A stretch of 64,000 bases of DNA from Collimonas arenae (GTDB lineage Bacteria; Pseudomonadota; Gammaproteobacteria; Burkholderiales; Burkholderiaceae_D), in NCBI RefSeq assembly GCF_000786695.1, contig NZ_CP009962.1, positions 1,302,001 through 1,366,000 of the forward strand, written 5' to 3'. A program made the position numbers and the translations under genes. The first letter of the stretch is position 1. Each line of letters starts with the position of its first letter. A model generated the notes under the pieces. The model saw only the letters and a list, made by a program, of their open reading frames with translations, made no database searches and was not told the DNA's origin. Below are positions 18,849-29,600 of the stretch, piece after piece.

Positions 18849-19415
18849 ATGGCATTCGATCCTCGTCAGCTTGAAATATTGCGGCCGCAGCTAGTGCGCT
18901 TTGCTGCGCTGCAGTTGCGCAACGACGCCCTGGCCGAAGACGCCGTGTCGGAAACGATTATTGCTGTACTCGAACATCCAGACCGCTTCCAGCAGCAGTC
19001 TTCGTTCAAGACCTATGTTATCGGTATACTCAAGCACAAATTGCTGGACCAGCTAAGACGCGGCAAACGCGAGGTGCAGTTAGGTAACGACGAGGATGAC
19101 GATCGCAGCGACGCCGAGATGTTCGATGCGTTGTTTACCTCTTCCGGGCATGCAATGGAAGCCGCGCCTAGCTGGGGAAATCCGGATGAAACCCTGGAGC
19201 GCAAAGAGTTTTTCGATATTTTGCAATTATGCATTGATAAGCTGCCGCCGAAGACCGGGCGCATTTTCATGATGCGTGAGTGGCTGGAACTGGATACCGA
19301 CGCGATCTGCAAGGAACTCGATATTACGGCAGCGAATGCCTGGGTGCTGCTGCATCGAGCCCGTACCCGGCTCAAGGAGTGCTTGCAAATAAGCTGGTTC
19401 GGGGCGCGGGCTTGA
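18849..19415 (+). CDS. ECF-type sigma-70 family RNA polymerase sigma factor
   Basis: This 188-aa sigma factor has region 2 (LVRFAALQLRNDALAEDAVSETI, then FKTYVIGILKHKLLDQLRR) and region 4 (CIDKLPPKTGRIFMMREWLEL, with a helix-turn-helix at DAICKELDITAANAWVLLHRARTRL). It lacks region 3, as expected of ECF factors that direct RNA polymerase to stress or surface genes. An acidic linker (NDEDDDRSDAEMFDAL) joins the two domains. I choose the ATG at 18849 from conservation; ATG 18828 and TTG 18822 are in frame but no start has a strong ribosome site. The next gene encodes a small zinc-binding protein likely to be its partner. Confidence 0.9.
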   Translation: MAFDPRQLEILRPQLVRFAALQLRNDALAEDAVSETIIAVLEHPDRFQQQSSFKTYVIGILKHKLLDQLRRGKREVQLGNDEDDDRSDAEMFDALFTSSGHAMEAAPSWGNPDETLERKEFFDILQLCIDKLPPKTGRIFMMREWLELDTDAICKELDITAANAWVLLHRARTRLKECLQISWFGARA

Positions 19416-19550
19416 ATTCTGAGCCTATTGGACTAGATAAGAAGAAATGAAATGTCCGAACTATTTCAATTTCATTGAGTGTAAGCATTTGGTCCTTAGC
19501 GCGACCAATTACTATTGTTGTACAGTCAGCCAAGCCTTACATTTACTTTT

Positions 19551-19742
19551 ATGTCATATAAACGCTTGATCCCACATTGCCGCGATACCCAGCAACTCCT
19601 GTCGCAGGCGCAGGATAGCAACCTTTCGCTGCTCACCCGCGCTCGGGTGCGTGTACATCTGTGGACTTGCACAGCTTGCACCCGGTTTTCGCAGCAACTT
19701 GTCTTCATCAGGCGAGCGATGCAGCAACTCGGCAAGGATTAA
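19551..19742 (+). CDS. Small zinc-finger (zf-HC2-like) protein, putative anti-sigma factor
   Basis: This 63-aa protein has a Cys near the N-terminus (IPHCRDTQQLL) and then HLWTCTACTRF, giving the H-x3-C-x2-C arrangement of zinc-binding anti-sigma domains. It has no membrane segment. It lies 135 bp downstream of the ECF sigma gene on the same strand, a placement repeated for such pairs. Binding and inhibition of the sigma factor is inferred. The start at 19551 gives the compact conserved form; a TTG at 19515 would add 12 residues. Confidence 0.8.
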   Translation: MSYKRLIPHCRDTQQLLSQAQDSNLSLLTRARVRVHLWTCTACTRFSQQLVFIRRAMQQLGKD

Positions 19743-19824
19743 TCACATCCGTCGCAAGTAGCGGTCGCGCTTTCCTTTACAATGCGGCATTGCCTATTTA
19801 CTGGCCCCTTCATTTGTCTCATTC

Positions 19825-20850
19825 ATGATTGTTCTCGGTGTTGAATCTTCCTGTGACGAAACCGGCCTCGCGCTCTATGACACCGAGCGCGGCTTGCTGG
19901 CGCACGCCTTGTATTCGCAAGTAGCGATGCACGAGCAGTATGGTGGTGTAGTGCCTGAACTGGCGTCGCGCGACCATATCCGGCGCGCTATTCCCCTTTT
20001 GCAACAAGTATTGTCCGAAAGCGGCGTCGTCCGTCAGGACATTGACGCGATTGCCTATACCCAGGGGCCGGGTTTGGCCGGGGCGCTACTGGTCGGGGCA
20101 TCAATCGCATGCGGCCTTGGCCTAGCGCTGGATAAACCGATGCTGGGTGTACATCATCTAGAGGGGCATTTGCTGTCACCGCTACTGGCGAGCCAGCCGC
20201 CGACCTTCCCGTTTGTTGCCTTGCTGGTATCGGGTGGTCATACGCAACTAATGCGCGTTGATGGCGTCGGACAATATACGTTGCTGGGCGAAACGCTGGA
20301 CGATGCTGCCGGAGAAGCGTTCGACAAATCGGCCAAATTGCTCGGTCTTGGCTATCCTGGTGGGCCGGCGATTTCACGCATGGCCGAATTTGGCGATCCC
20401 TCGGTCTACCAGTTGCCGCGGCCGATGTTGCATTCGAAAAACCTGGATTTCAGTTTCTCGGGCCTCAAGACGGCCGTGCTGACGCTGGTCAAGAACCATC
20501 AAACGAATATCTGCGAGCAAGACAAAGCCAATATTGCACGCGCGTTTGTCGATGCGCTGGTAGAAGTGCTGGTGGCGAAATGTTTGGCGGCGTTGAAGCA
20601 GACCGGGCTCAAGCGCCTGGTGATCGCAGGCGGCGTAGGTGCTAACCAGCAATTGCGTACGGCGCTGAATGCCGCAGCGGAAAAGCGGCGTTTCCGCGTG
20701 TATTACCCGGAGTTGGAATTTTGTACAGACAATGGCGCGATGATTGCATTCGCCGGCGCCATGCGCTTGCAAATCAATCCGGAAGCGGCGCAGCGGTCCT
20801 ATGCCTTCAATGTGCGGCCACGCTGGCCATTGAATGAACTTGGTATCTGA
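19825..20850 (+). CDS. tsaD: tRNA N6-adenosine threonylcarbamoyltransferase TsaD
   Basis: TsaD (341 aa) transfers the threonylcarbamoyl group from TC-AMP to A37 of ANN-decoding tRNAs, together with TsaB and Tsa[16 protein letters not shown] opens the ASKHA fold. VHHLEGH at 109-115 supplies the metal-binding histidines (111 and 115), LVSGGHTQL and the late [10 protein letters not shown] complete the nucleotide site, and [13 protein letters not shown] ends the conserved core. Length is normal. In enteric bacteria tsaD sits beside rpsU-dnaG-rpoD; here it is 7 kb away. Confidence 0.97.
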   Translation: MIVLGVESSCDETGLALYDTERGLLAHALYSQVAMHEQYGGVVPELASRDHIRRAIPLLQQVLSESGVVRQDIDAIAYTQGPGLAGALLVGASIACGLGLALDKPMLGVHHLEGHLLSPLLASQPPTFPFVALLVSGGHTQLMRVDGVGQYTLLGETLDDAAGEAFDKSAKLLGLGYPGGPAISRMAEFGDPSVYQLPRPMLHSKNLDFSFSGLKTAVLTLVKNHQTNICEQDKANIARAFVDALVEVLVAKCLAALKQTGLKRLVIAGGVGANQQLRTALNAAAEKRRFRVYYPELEFCTDNGAMIAFAGAMRLQINPEAAQRSYAFNVRPRWPLNELGI

Positions 20851-20875
20851 ATCTGAGCAAATTCCCAGCTAGGCG

Positions 20876-21083
20876 TATAATGCGCGACTGTGGTACAAAG
20901 TGCGTCGGGAATGATGTTTAAATGGCAACCTGGCTTGCGACGCTGAGAGCGTCTCCACAATCATTTGGCTCATCATGAGTGAGCTGACACGAAATTCACG
21001 AATTCAATTGAAAGCATTAGTGCCTTTTTACGAACATGTGTTCGTTGTTTGAGTGTATCTTGCACCGAAGGCCGCCAACTACC
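20876..21083 (+). promoter_or_regulatory. Candidate promoter and long leader of the DEAD-box helicase gene
   Basis: A perfect -10 box TATAAT lies at 20876-20881, but I see no good -35 box at 17-18 bp. If used, it gives a leader of about 200 bases before the helicase ATG. Long leaders are common for cold-induced DEAD-box helicase mRNAs. The leader contains a stem GACGCTGAGAGCGTC (20939-20953). Confidence 0.4.
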
Positions 21084-22649
21084 ATGTCAGACATACAGTC
21101 CGAAAATCAAGCTGCAACTCAAGCCGCAATTCCAGCCGAAACGCCAGTCCAGATCGAGGCTGATCCAGCAGTGCCGGTTACGCCTTCCGTTCGTTTTGCA
21201 GACTTCGGGCTATCGCCGGATATCCTGCGCGCGCTCAACGATCAAGGCTATGTGCATCCGACCCCGATCCAGGCGGAAGCGATACCGATTGTGCTGCAAG
21301 GCCGCGACGTGATGGGCGCGGCGCAAACCGGAACCGGTAAAACAGCCGGTTTTTCCTTGCCGATCATCCAGCTGTTGCTGGCGCACGCCAATACCAGCGC
21401 CTCGCCGGCGCGCCATCCGGTACGGGCGCTGATCCTGACGCCGACGCGTGAACTGGCAGACCAGGTGGCGGAAAACGTCAAGGCCTATTGCCGTCACACC
21501 CCTTTGCGTTCGACCGTGGTGTTCGGCGGCGTTGATATCGGGCCGCAAACTGCGGCATTGCGTTCAGGCATTGAGATCGTCATCGCTACGCCGGGCCGCT
21601 TGCTGGACCACGTCCAGCAAAAGACCTTGAACCTGTCGCAGACGCAGATCCTGGTAATGGACGAAGCCGACCGCATGCTCGACATGGGGTTCCTGCCCGA
21701 TTTGCAGCGCATCATCAACCTGTTGCCGAAAGAACGTCAGAACCTGATGTTCTCGGCGACCTTCTCTGGCGAAATCAAAAAGCTGGCAGCTACTTTCCTC
21801 AAGAATCCAGTGACGATTGAAGTCGCGCGCAGCAACGCCACCGCCGATAACGTCACGCAAACCATGTACCGGGTCGAGGATCAAACCAAGGCCCAGGCAG
21901 TATCGTTCATCATTCGTGAACGTAACCTGAAGCAGGTTATCGTCTTTTCCAACACCAAGATCGGGGCCTCGAAACTGTCGCGTCATCTGGAAAACGAAGG
22001 CGTCAAGGCCTCGGCGATTCACGGCGACAAGACACAGAACGAGCGTATGGCCGCATTGGAAGCATTCAAGCGGGGCGAAATCGAGGTGCTGGTGGCGACC
22101 GACGTCGCAGCGCGCGGCCTGGATATCGCCGAACTGCCGTGCGTGATCAATTTCGACCTGCCTTACAACGCGGAAGATTATGTGCACCGTATCGGCCGTA
22201 CCGGCCGTGCCGGCGCTTCCGGCGATGCGATCTCCCTGTTTGCCGACAAGGACGAGCGTTTGCTGGTCGATATCGAAAAGATGATCAAGCACAAATTCGT
22301 GCGCACTGAACTGACCGGATTTGTCGCCAAGCCATCCAACTCGGATCGTGAACGTTCAGGACGCCGTGACGGCGCCGATGGCCGCGGCGAACGGAGTGAA
22401 CGTGGCGGTGATCGTAACGATGGACGCGGTGCATCGTCTGTGTCGTCCGGCCGCAGCCAGCAACACACGCGCAGCGCCTATACATCGACGCCAACCGGTC
22501 GGAAAGAAAAAATCGACCCATGGTTCCTCAAGCCCTATGAGCCGACACTCTCGGCAGTCGAACCATCCGCTGCGGCGCCGGCCGGCAGCTCCATCAAGTC
22601 GCCCAAGGTCAAGCTGGCAGCGTTGCTGGGCGGCGTGCCAAAGCGTTAA
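21084..22649 (+). CDS. RhlE-like DEAD-box ATP-dependent RNA helicase
   Basis: This 521-aa RNA helicase has all family motifs: the Q motif ([20 protein letters not shown]), motif I AQTGTGKT, Ia [20 protein letters not shown] and [12 protein letters not shown]. The C-terminal tail after about residue 410 is rich in Arg, Gly, Asp and Ser ([20 protein letters not shown]), an RNA-binding RGG-like tail typical of RhlE and CsdA-like proteins in ribosome assembly and cold adaptation. The ATG at 21084 opens the Gln/Ala-rich lead-in; the TTG-type start upstream at 21036 is less likely. It is a single gene. Confidence 0.94.
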   Translation: MSDIQSENQAATQAAIPAETPVQIEADPAVPVTPSVRFADFGLSPDILRALNDQGYVHPTPIQAEAIPIVLQGRDVMGAAQTGTGKTAGFSLPIIQLLLAHANTSASPARHPVRALILTPTRELADQVAENVKAYCRHTPLRSTVVFGGVDIGPQTAALRSGIEIVIATPGRLLDHVQQKTLNLSQTQILVMDEADRMLDMGFLPDLQRIINLLPKERQNLMFSATFSGEIKKLAATFLKNPVTIEVARSNATADNVTQTMYRVEDQTKAQAVSFIIRERNLKQVIVFSNTKIGASKLSRHLENEGVKASAIHGDKTQNERMAALEAFKRGEIEVLVATDVAARGLDIAELPCVINFDLPYNAEDYVHRIGRTGRAGASGDAISLFADKDERLLVDIEKMIKHKFVRTELTGFVAKPSNSDRERSGRRDGADGRGERSERGGDRNDGRGASSVSSGRSQQHTRSAYTSTPTGRKEKIDPWFLKPYEPTLSAVEPSAAAPAGSSIKSPKVKLAALLGGVPKR

Positions 22650-23554
22650 TCAATCGTTGCATCACCCGGGCGAGTCGCTTCAAGATTCGCCCATGCGGCA
22701 ATGGCCAGCGGCCAGAACGCGGCGATATTCTCGACATGTCCGATATCCAGCCCCAGAAACCAGGCCGCCTTGTTGAGCGCTTGCAGCGGCTGTGTCATGT
22801 CGATGGCTTGTGCGCCATTCTGCTTCGATAGTTTCTCGCCGTCGGCATTGGTGATGACCGGTACATGCAGGTATAGCGGCGTGGCCAGCAGCAACTGGCG
22901 CTGCAGGTAAATCTGGCGTGCGGTTGAATCCAGCAGATCCGCGCCGCGCACTACATGCGTCACGCCTTGTTCGGCATCGTCGACCACCACCGCCAGCTGG
23001 TAGGCCCAAAAACCGTCCGCGCGCTTCAATACAAAATCTCCCACTTCGATCGCCAGATGCTGTTGCATGCGGCCAAGCCAGCGATCGTCAAAAATGATCA
23101 GCTCATCGATGTGACCCGGGTCCGGCACCCGCATCCGGTAAGCGCGAGCTGGCTTGCCGACCGGCAGGCCGCTACGGCAGGTGCCGGGATAGACCGCCGC
23201 ACCGTCGGCAGCGACGCAAATGCGCGAGTCGACTATCTCACGGCGCGTGCATCCGCAAGGATAGGCGAGCCGCCCGAGACAGTCGAAGGCCGCTTCATAG
23301 GCCACGCCACGCTGGCTTTGAAGCATTACTTCGCCATCCCACTGCATGCCGAGCGCGCTTATATCCGCCAATATCGATTCCGCCGCTCCGGCAGCAGTAC
23401 GGGCTTCATCGACATCCTCCATGCGCAGCAGCCAGCGGCCATGGTGCGCCTTCGCGTCCAGGTAACTAGCCATCGCGGCTACCAAAGAGCCGGCGTGCAA
23501 GGGGCCTGTGGGCGATGGGGCGAAGCGGCCGGTATAAGTTGCTTGATTAGACAT
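22646..23554 (-). CDS. gluQ: Glutamyl-Q tRNA(Asp) synthetase
   Basis: GluQ (302 aa) attaches glutamate to queuosine in the anticodon of tRNA-Asp. It is a truncated glutamyl-tRNA synthetase: the HIGH-like signature is in [19 protein letters not shown] at the very start, the KMSKS-like loop is EKLSKQNG, and the anticodon-binding domain is missing. A zinc site is suggested by CGCTRREI and YPGTCR. The ATG at 23554 overlaps the stop of the LysR gene by 8 bases, so translation is probably coupled. The 3' end overlaps the helicase stop region by 4 bases on the other strand. Confidence 0.93.
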   Translation of the reverse strand: MSNQATYTGRFAPSPTGPLHAGSLVAAMASYLDAKAHHGRWLLRMEDVDEARTAAGAAESILADISALGMQWDGEVMLQSQRGVAYEAAFDCLGRLAYPCGCTRREIVDSRICVAADGAAVYPGTCRSGLPVGKPARAYRMRVPDPGHIDELIIFDDRWLGRMQQHLAIEVGDFVLKRADGFWAYQLAVVVDDAEQGVTHVVRGADLLDSTARQIYLQRQLLLATPLYLHVPVITNADGEKLSKQNGAQAIDMTQPLQALNKAAWFLGLDIGHVENIAAFWPLAIAAWANLEATRPGDATID

Positions 23555-24524
23555 TGCTGGTCGATTCATGATGAGGTTGCTGCCCTGGCGATGGCAATGC
23601 CTGGGCGGTTGCTCCAAGCAACGCGCGCTGCGTCGCCGGTTCGCTGAGTTGCGCAATGAACCACTTGAGAGATTTCCCCACGACCGGCGTGCGCCAGGCA
23701 ATCTGCGTCTTGTCGCTGGGTTTGGCTTCGGTGGTTTGTTTTTCGATCAATGCGCCTGAAGCAAAATAGGGCGCGGCCATCCAGCGCGGCAAATGGCCGC
23801 AACCGAGACCGCTGAGTTGGGCCTCCAGCTTTGCCGTGATGGACGGCACGGTGAGGATGTCCTGGCCATTCAACAGGCCTGAATTAATGCTGGGCAGGGT
23901 GCGGCCAGTGTCGCCCACCGCCACCGCGCGATATTGTTGCACCAGGCTGGCAGTAAGCGGCTCCGGCGCATTTGCCAAGGGGTGATCGGGTGCTACTGCA
24001 AAGACCCAATCGATCATGCCTAGCTGACGGGTCTGGAAGCCGCCGCTCATGCGGATACTGTCGGGGCCGCTATGCGGAGCGCCAATCGCCAGGTCGGCGC
24101 GGTCGAATAATAAGGCCTCCCAGACGCCTGACAGGGCCTCGTGCGAAATGCGCAGGCGGGTGCCGGCATTCTCACGGTCAAAGGCTTCGATCAGCGGCAG
24201 CAAGCTGTCAAACGGGATGATGCTGTCAAGGACAATGCGAAGCTCAACTTCCCAGCCGGTCGCAGCACGCTTGACCCTGCGCTCCAGTTCTTGCGCCGCC
24301 AGCAGCAAATGGCGGCCTTCAGTCAGCAGTTCAAGGCCGGCGACGGTGAGTTTAGCGCGATGGCCGCGGCGGTCGAATAGCAGCACATCCAGATCTTCTT
24401 CGAGCTTGCGCACGCTGTAAGTGAGTGCTGACGGCACGCGATCCAGCTCGATAGCGGCGGCGGCAAAGCTGCCTTTGCGGTCTATCGTGTCGAGGATTTG
24501 CAAAGCTTCCAGCGTCAGATTCAT
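23547..24524 (-). CDS. LysR-family transcriptional regulator
   Basis: This 325-aa regulator has an N-terminal winged helix-turn-helix ([41 protein letters not shown] split over residues 3-45) and a C-terminal substrate-binding domain of the periplasmic-protein fold. LysR proteins commonly control a divergent neighbour, and here a flavodoxin-like gene starts 398 bp away in the other direction. The inducer is unknown. Its stop overlaps the gluQ start by 8 bases. Confidence 0.93.
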   Translation of the reverse strand: MNLTLEALQILDTIDRKGSFAAAAIELDRVPSALTYSVRKLEEDLDVLLFDRRGHRAKLTVAGLELLTEGRHLLLAAQELERRVKRAATGWEVELRIVLDSIIPFDSLLPLIEAFDRENAGTRLRISHEALSGVWEALLFDRADLAIGAPHSGPDSIRMSGGFQTRQLGMIDWVFAVAPDHPLANAPEPLTASLVQQYRAVAVGDTGRTLPSINSGLLNGQDILTVPSITAKLEAQLSGLGCGHLPRWMAAPYFASGALIEKQTTEAKPSDKTQIAWRTPVVGKSLKWFIAQLSEPATQRALLGATAQALPSPGQQPHHESTSNV

Positions 24525-24615
24525 TATTACTTAACGAGTAACTGTAGAGAAAACCGTAAATACCAGCCAGGTTGCATGCAGACAGTAGCTAATGCCGGTG
24601 AATATTGTAAAAATT

Positions 24616-24724
24616 TCATTCAGATAAATTGAATGATATATCGAAATTTTGCGACTGTCTAAAGCCATTCCTTGCAGCTATAGTGCCAATTAAAGTAATG
24701 GATAGCTATAGAGAATTTCTATAG
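24616..24724. promoter_or_regulatory. Operator-like dyads between lysR and the flavodoxin-like gene
   Basis: The 398-bp divergent intergenic region (24525-24922) holds two perfect dyads. TCATTC-N9-GAATGA at 24616-24636 contains the T-N11-A pattern favoured by LysR proteins. CTATAGA-GAATT-TCTATAG is at 24706-24724. A third CTATAG stands at 24678-24683. The rest of the region is AT-rich and without a gene. Confidence 0.5.
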
Positions 24725-24922
24725 TGAAATAAATTTCCAGATATATCATCATCGAATTTCGACGTTGGACGGCATGCATAACTTGACTGCTTATCTGGTT
24801 TTTCGTTCGCCGGACAGTGAGATTTTGCAAAGCCGATTGTCGCTATTTATCGCCATTTATTTTCGTTGTTTCTTCTCGTTGTTTATTTTTTAACTGAGTT
24901 TTACATCAAAAAGGGTATTGTC

Positions 24923-25507
24923 ATGACCAAAGTTGCTATCGTTTATCACTCCGGCTACGGCCATACCAAAAACCAGGCTGAAGCAGTGCACGCCGGTGTC
25001 TTGCGTTCGCAGGGAGCGACGCCGGAACTGGTCGCCATCGACGCCGAAGGCAACCTTAGCGAAGCGGCCTGGGCATCCCTGGAAGCGGCTGACGCAATCA
25101 TTTTTGGCACGCCAACCTACATGGGCACGGTTTCCTGGCAGTTCAAGAAATTTGCGGATACCTCGTCCAAGCAATGGTTTGGTCAAAAATGGAAAGATAA
25201 AGTCGCTGCCGGTTTTACCAATTCGGCCACGATGAATGGCGACAAGGGCACCACCATGAGTTACCTGATTACCTTCGCGATGCAGCACAGCATGGTATGG
25301 GTGGGCACCGGCCTGATGCCGTCGAACAGCAAAGCCGCGACACGTAACGATGTGAATTTTGTCGGCGGCTTCTCCGGCGCGCTGGCGCAAAGCCCGTCCG
25401 ACTCGTCGCCGCAAGAAGGTCCCGCCGCTGGTGATCTCGAGACCGCCAGCCTGTTTGGCCAGCGGGTTGCTGAGACTGCGCGGAAATTCAAGCAGCAATC
25501 GCTTTGA
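24923..25507 (+). CDS. WrbA/flavodoxin-like NAD(P)H-dependent oxidoreductase
   Basis: This 194-aa protein has the flavodoxin FMN-phosphate loop near the start (VYHSGYGHTKNQAEAV) and the FMN-ring segments GTPTYMGTVSWQFKKFAD and FTNSATMNGDKGTT. It is related to WrbA, an NAD(P)H:quinone oxidoreductase, but is diverged, so a quinone or other two-electron acceptor is only a likely substrate. The ATG at 24923 is supported by AAGGG seven bases upstream. It is divergent from a LysR gene that may regulate it and is followed by a strong terminator. Confidence 0.9.
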   Translation: MTKVAIVYHSGYGHTKNQAEAVHAGVLRSQGATPELVAIDAEGNLSEAAWASLEAADAIIFGTPTYMGTVSWQFKKFADTSSKQWFGQKWKDKVAAGFTNSATMNGDKGTTMSYLITFAMQHSMVWVGTGLMPSNSKAATRNDVNFVGGFSGALAQSPSDSSPQEGPAAGDLETASLFGQRVAETARKFKQQSL

Positions 25508-25562
25508 TTTGACGGCCGGGCAGGGCTAGCAGTCATGCGTCAAGTTTGTCCGCCCGGAAAGC

Positions 25563-25600
25563 AAAAAGCCCGCTGGATTGACAGGCGGGCTTTTTGTTGT
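25563..25600. terminator. Bidirectional terminator
   Basis: An 11-bp perfect stem (AAAAAGCCCGC at 25563-25573, GCGGGCTTTTT at 25585-25595) is followed on the plus strand by more T residues. It separates the convergent flavodoxin-like and trhO genes and can serve both. Confidence 0.92.
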
Positions 25601-25616
25601 TTTTTACTTTTGGGGT

Positions 25617-26495
25617 TTAATGCGCTGCTGTGGCCTCCGTCGCTACCGGAACGGCTTCCGGAAGACAATGCGGACAGGATTTGCCGGCAACATACTGCGG
25701 CGAAAGCTGCTGGCGCGGCGTTACCACAGAGCGGCAGGCATAGCATTGAACAGTAGCGGTTTCTTGCAGCTGCGGATTGAGTGCGGTGCGATAGTCGAAT
25801 ACAAAGCAATCGCCGTCGTAATGGGCGCCGCCGCATTCTTCGAAATATTTCAGGATGCCACCTTCCAGCTGATAGACGCTGTCGTAGCCGATGTCTTGCA
25901 TGTGGATCGCGGCTTTTTCGCAGCGGATGCCACCGGTGCAAAAGGTAACAATGGTCTTGTCCGCCAGCTCATCCTTGTGCTCGGCGATCACGGCCGGGAA
26001 TTCGCTGAATTTCTCGATGCGATAATCGATAGTGTTTTCAAACGTGCCGACGTCGACTTCAAATGCGTTGCGGGTATCCAGCATCACCACCGGTTTGCCG
26101 TTGTCATCATGGCCTTGATCCAGCCAGCGCTTCAAAGTCTGCGCCTGCACCGCCGGAGCCCGGCCCAGTTCCGGCTTGATCAGCGGGTGCTTCATCGTGA
26201 TGATTTCAGCTTTCAGCTTGACCAGCATGCGGGTGAACGGCTGCTTTTCCGAATAGCTTTCCTTTACTTCCAGATCCGCAAAGCGCTCGTCGGCGCGCAG
26301 CCAAGCCAGAAACTGGTCGATTTGCTCGCGCAGGCCGGCCAGGAACAGGTTGATTCCTTCGGGAGTCAGCAAGATCGTGCCTTTTAGTTGCAATTTCTTG
26401 CAAATTGCAAGAAATTCAGGACGTTTTTGCTCTGTATCTGTGAAGGTGACGAATTTATAGGCCGCGATATTGACGAAAGGATGACTGGACTGCAT
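25617..26495 (-). CDS. trhO: tRNA uridine(34) hydroxylase TrhO (rhodanese-like, UPF0176)
   Basis: TrhO (292 aa; formerly YceA) is the oxygen-dependent enzyme that forms 5-hydroxyuridine at the wobble position of certain tRNAs. The N-terminal acylphosphatase-like domain (FCKxF-type region near [14 protein letters not shown]) precedes a rhodanese domain with the active Cys in [14 protein letters not shown], a family signature. The C-terminal part has a Cys-rich segment (CYACRSV and CPHC). Length is normal. The gene is divergent from dnaE with 106 bp between. Confidence 0.93.
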   Translation of the reverse strand: MQSSHPFVNIAAYKFVTFTDTEQKRPEFLAICKKLQLKGTILLTPEGINLFLAGLREQIDQFLAWLRADERFADLEVKESYSEKQPFTRMLVKLKAEIITMKHPLIKPELGRAPAVQAQTLKRWLDQGHDDNGKPVVMLDTRNAFEVDVGTFENTIDYRIEKFSEFPAVIAEHKDELADKTIVTFCTGGIRCEKAAIHMQDIGYDSVYQLEGGILKYFEECGGAHYDGDCFVFDYRTALNPQLQETATVQCYACRSVVTPRQQLSPQYVAGKSCPHCLPEAVPVATEATAAH

Positions 26496-26601
26496 GGCTT
26501 ATTTCTCGGTAAGTCGTTGATTTATCAGTATTATAAACGCCGGACACAGGTTTGCCCAATTTTGACGAAAGTCTGTCTGGCCTCGGGGTAAAATACCGCC
26601 C

Positions 26602-29600
26602 ATGACGACACCGCAATTTATTCAGCAGTTTATTCACCTACGCCTCCATTCAGAGTATTCCATTGTCGATGGCCTTGTACGCATCGACGACGTAGTGAAA
26701 GCTGCAGCCAGCGATGGCCAGGCTGCACTTGGCATTTCCGATCTCGCCAATTTGTTCGGCATGGTCAAATTCTATAAGGCTGCGCGGGGCAAAGGCATCA
26801 AGCCGATTATCGGCTGCGACGTCTGGATTACCAACGACGACGACCATGACAAGCCATCGCGCCTGTTATTGCTGGTCAAGAATCGCCAAGGGTATCTGCA
26901 GCTATGCGAATTGCTGTCCCGTGCATGGCTGGAAAACCTGCATCGCGGCCGCGCTGAAATTCGCGCCGAATGGCTGGCCGGTCTCAAGGATCATGGCGAT
27001 GGAAACGGCTTGATTGCGTTATCCGGCGCGCACTTCGGTGATATCGGCATTGCCATCGATAATGGCAATCCGGAGGCGGCCGAGCGCTGCCTCCAGCGCT
27101 GGTCCACTATCTTCCCGGACAATTTCTATGTAGAAGTGCAGCGCGCCGAACAACCGAATATGGAGGTGCATGTGCGCCAGGCGGTGGCGCTGGCGGCGAA
27201 ATTCGGTGTGCCGGTGGTGGCCACTCATCCGACCCAGTTCCTCGACAAAGAAGAGTTCATCGCGCACGAAGCGCGTACCTGTATCGCCGAAGGCGAGATG
27301 CTGGCCAATGCGCGCCGCGTGCGCCGCTTCAACGTGCAGCAATCGTTCAAGACTCAGGCAGAAATGGCGGAGCTGTTTGCCGATATGCCGGGGGCCTTGC
27401 AGAATTCCATCGAAATCGCCAAGCGTTGCAACCTGACACTGCAGCTGGGCAAGCCGCAACTGCCGGATTTCCCTACGCCGGACGGCATGACCATCGGCGA
27501 ATTCCTGATCCAGCAATCGCAGGAAGGCCTGGCGTTGCGCCTGGTGCATCTGTTCCCCGACGAAGCCAAGCGCGAGCAGCAGCGCCAGCGTTACCAGGAC
27601 CGGCTGAAGTTTGAAACCGACACCATCATCAAGATGGGATTCCCCGGTTACTTCCTGATCGTTGCGGAATTTATCCGTTGGGCCAAGCAGAACGGGGTAC
27701 CGGTCGGACCGGGGCGGGGTTCCGGCGCGGGTTCGCTGGTGGCGTATTCGCTGCAGATTACCGATCTGGATCCGCTCAAATACAACCTGCTGTTCGAACG
27801 TTTCCTCAACCCTGAGCGGGTATCGATGCCCGACTTCGATATCGACTTTTGCCAGGAAGGCCGCGACCGCGTCATCCAGCACGTCAAGGATTTGTACGGT
27901 AAGGATGCGGTGTCGCAGATCGCCACCTTCGGTACCATGGCCGCCAAGGGCGCGATCCGTGACGTCGGCCGGGTGCTCGATTTTGGCTACAATTTTTGTG
28001 ACGGCATTTCCAAGCTGATCCCGTTCAAGCCGGGTAAGCACGTGACGATCGCCGATGCGATCCAGGAAGAGCCGATGCTGGCGGAACGCTTGGAAAACGA
28101 AGAAGAGGTCAAGCAACTGCTCAACCTGGCGCAGCAAGTCGAAGGTATCGCCCGCAACATCGGCATGCACGCCGGTGGCGTCCTGATCGCCCCGGGCAAG
28201 CTGACCGATTTCTGCCCGTTATACACGCAAGGCGGCGATGCCGGCGTGGTCTCGCAATACGATAAAGACGACGTGGAAGCAGTCGGCCTGGTCAAGTTCG
28301 ACTTTTTGGGCCTGACCACGTTGACTATCCTCGATCGTGCAGTGCGCTACATCAAGCAGCTTGATCCAGCCATGGCGGATTTCAGCCTGGAAAAATTGCC
28401 GCTCAACGACCGTGCTTCTTATGAATTGCTGACCGCCGCCAAAACCGTGGCCGTGTTCCAGCTGGAAAGCCGCGGCATGCAAGGCATGTTGAAAGATGCG
28501 CGGCCTGACCGCTTCGAAGACATTATCGCGCTGGTGGCTTTGTACCGTCCGGGCCCGATGGACCTGATCCCTGATTTCTGCAAACGTAAGCACGGCGAAC
28601 GCTTCGACTACCCTGACCCGCGGACCGAAGGCATCTTGTCTGAAACCTACGGCATCATGGTGTATCAGGAGCAGGTGATGCAGATGGCGCAGGTGGTCGG
28701 CGGCTACTCGCTCGGCGGCGCCGATTTGCTACGGCGGGCAATGGGTAAGAAGAAGGCTGAAGAGATGGCGGAACATCGCCAGATTTTCCGTGACGGTGCA
28801 GCCAAGGACGGCTTGTCCGAGGCCAAGGCCGACGAAATTTTCGACTTGATGGAAAAATTCGCGGGCTACGGCTTCAACAAGTCGCACGCAGCCGCCTATG
28901 CCTTGCTGTCGTATCACACAGCCTACCTGAAAGCGCATCACCCTGCAGCGTTCATGGCCGCCAACTTGTCGTTGGCGATGGACGATACCGAAAAGATCAA
29001 GATCCTGGTGGAAGACGCGCTGGTTATCTGCAAGCTGACTTTGCTGCCGCCGGACATCAACGCATCGGACTACCGTTTCACGCCGGAAGGCGAGCCGGGC
29101 AAGAAGGCGACCTTTATCCGCTACGGACTCGGAGCCGTGAAAGGCTCAGGACAGAACGCGATTGAAGCCATCATCGCTGCCCGCCAGGAAAAGCCGTTCG
29201 TCGATTTATTCGATTTCTGCCTGCGGGTCGACAAACGCCAGATCAACCGCCGTACCATTGAGTCGCTGATACGCGCTGGCGCATTTGACTGTTTCAAGGT
29301 CGACCGTGGGATCCTGCTGGCGTCGGTGCCGCGCGCGATGGAGGCCGCAGACCAGAAACTGGCGTCGGCCAACCAGGTCAGCCTGTTTGGCGGCGACGAC
29401 AGCGATCTCGAAGCACCGATCGAATATGTACAGGTAACACCCTGGACCGATAAGCAGAAACTGACCGAAGAGAAGACTGCCCTCGGTTTTTATCTGTCCG
29501 GGCATCTGTTCCATGCCTATGCCGGAGAGGCGCGCCGCTTTGCACGCACGCCGCTTGGCAGTCTGGAGCCATCGCGTGAGCCGCGTACCATGGCCGGCAT

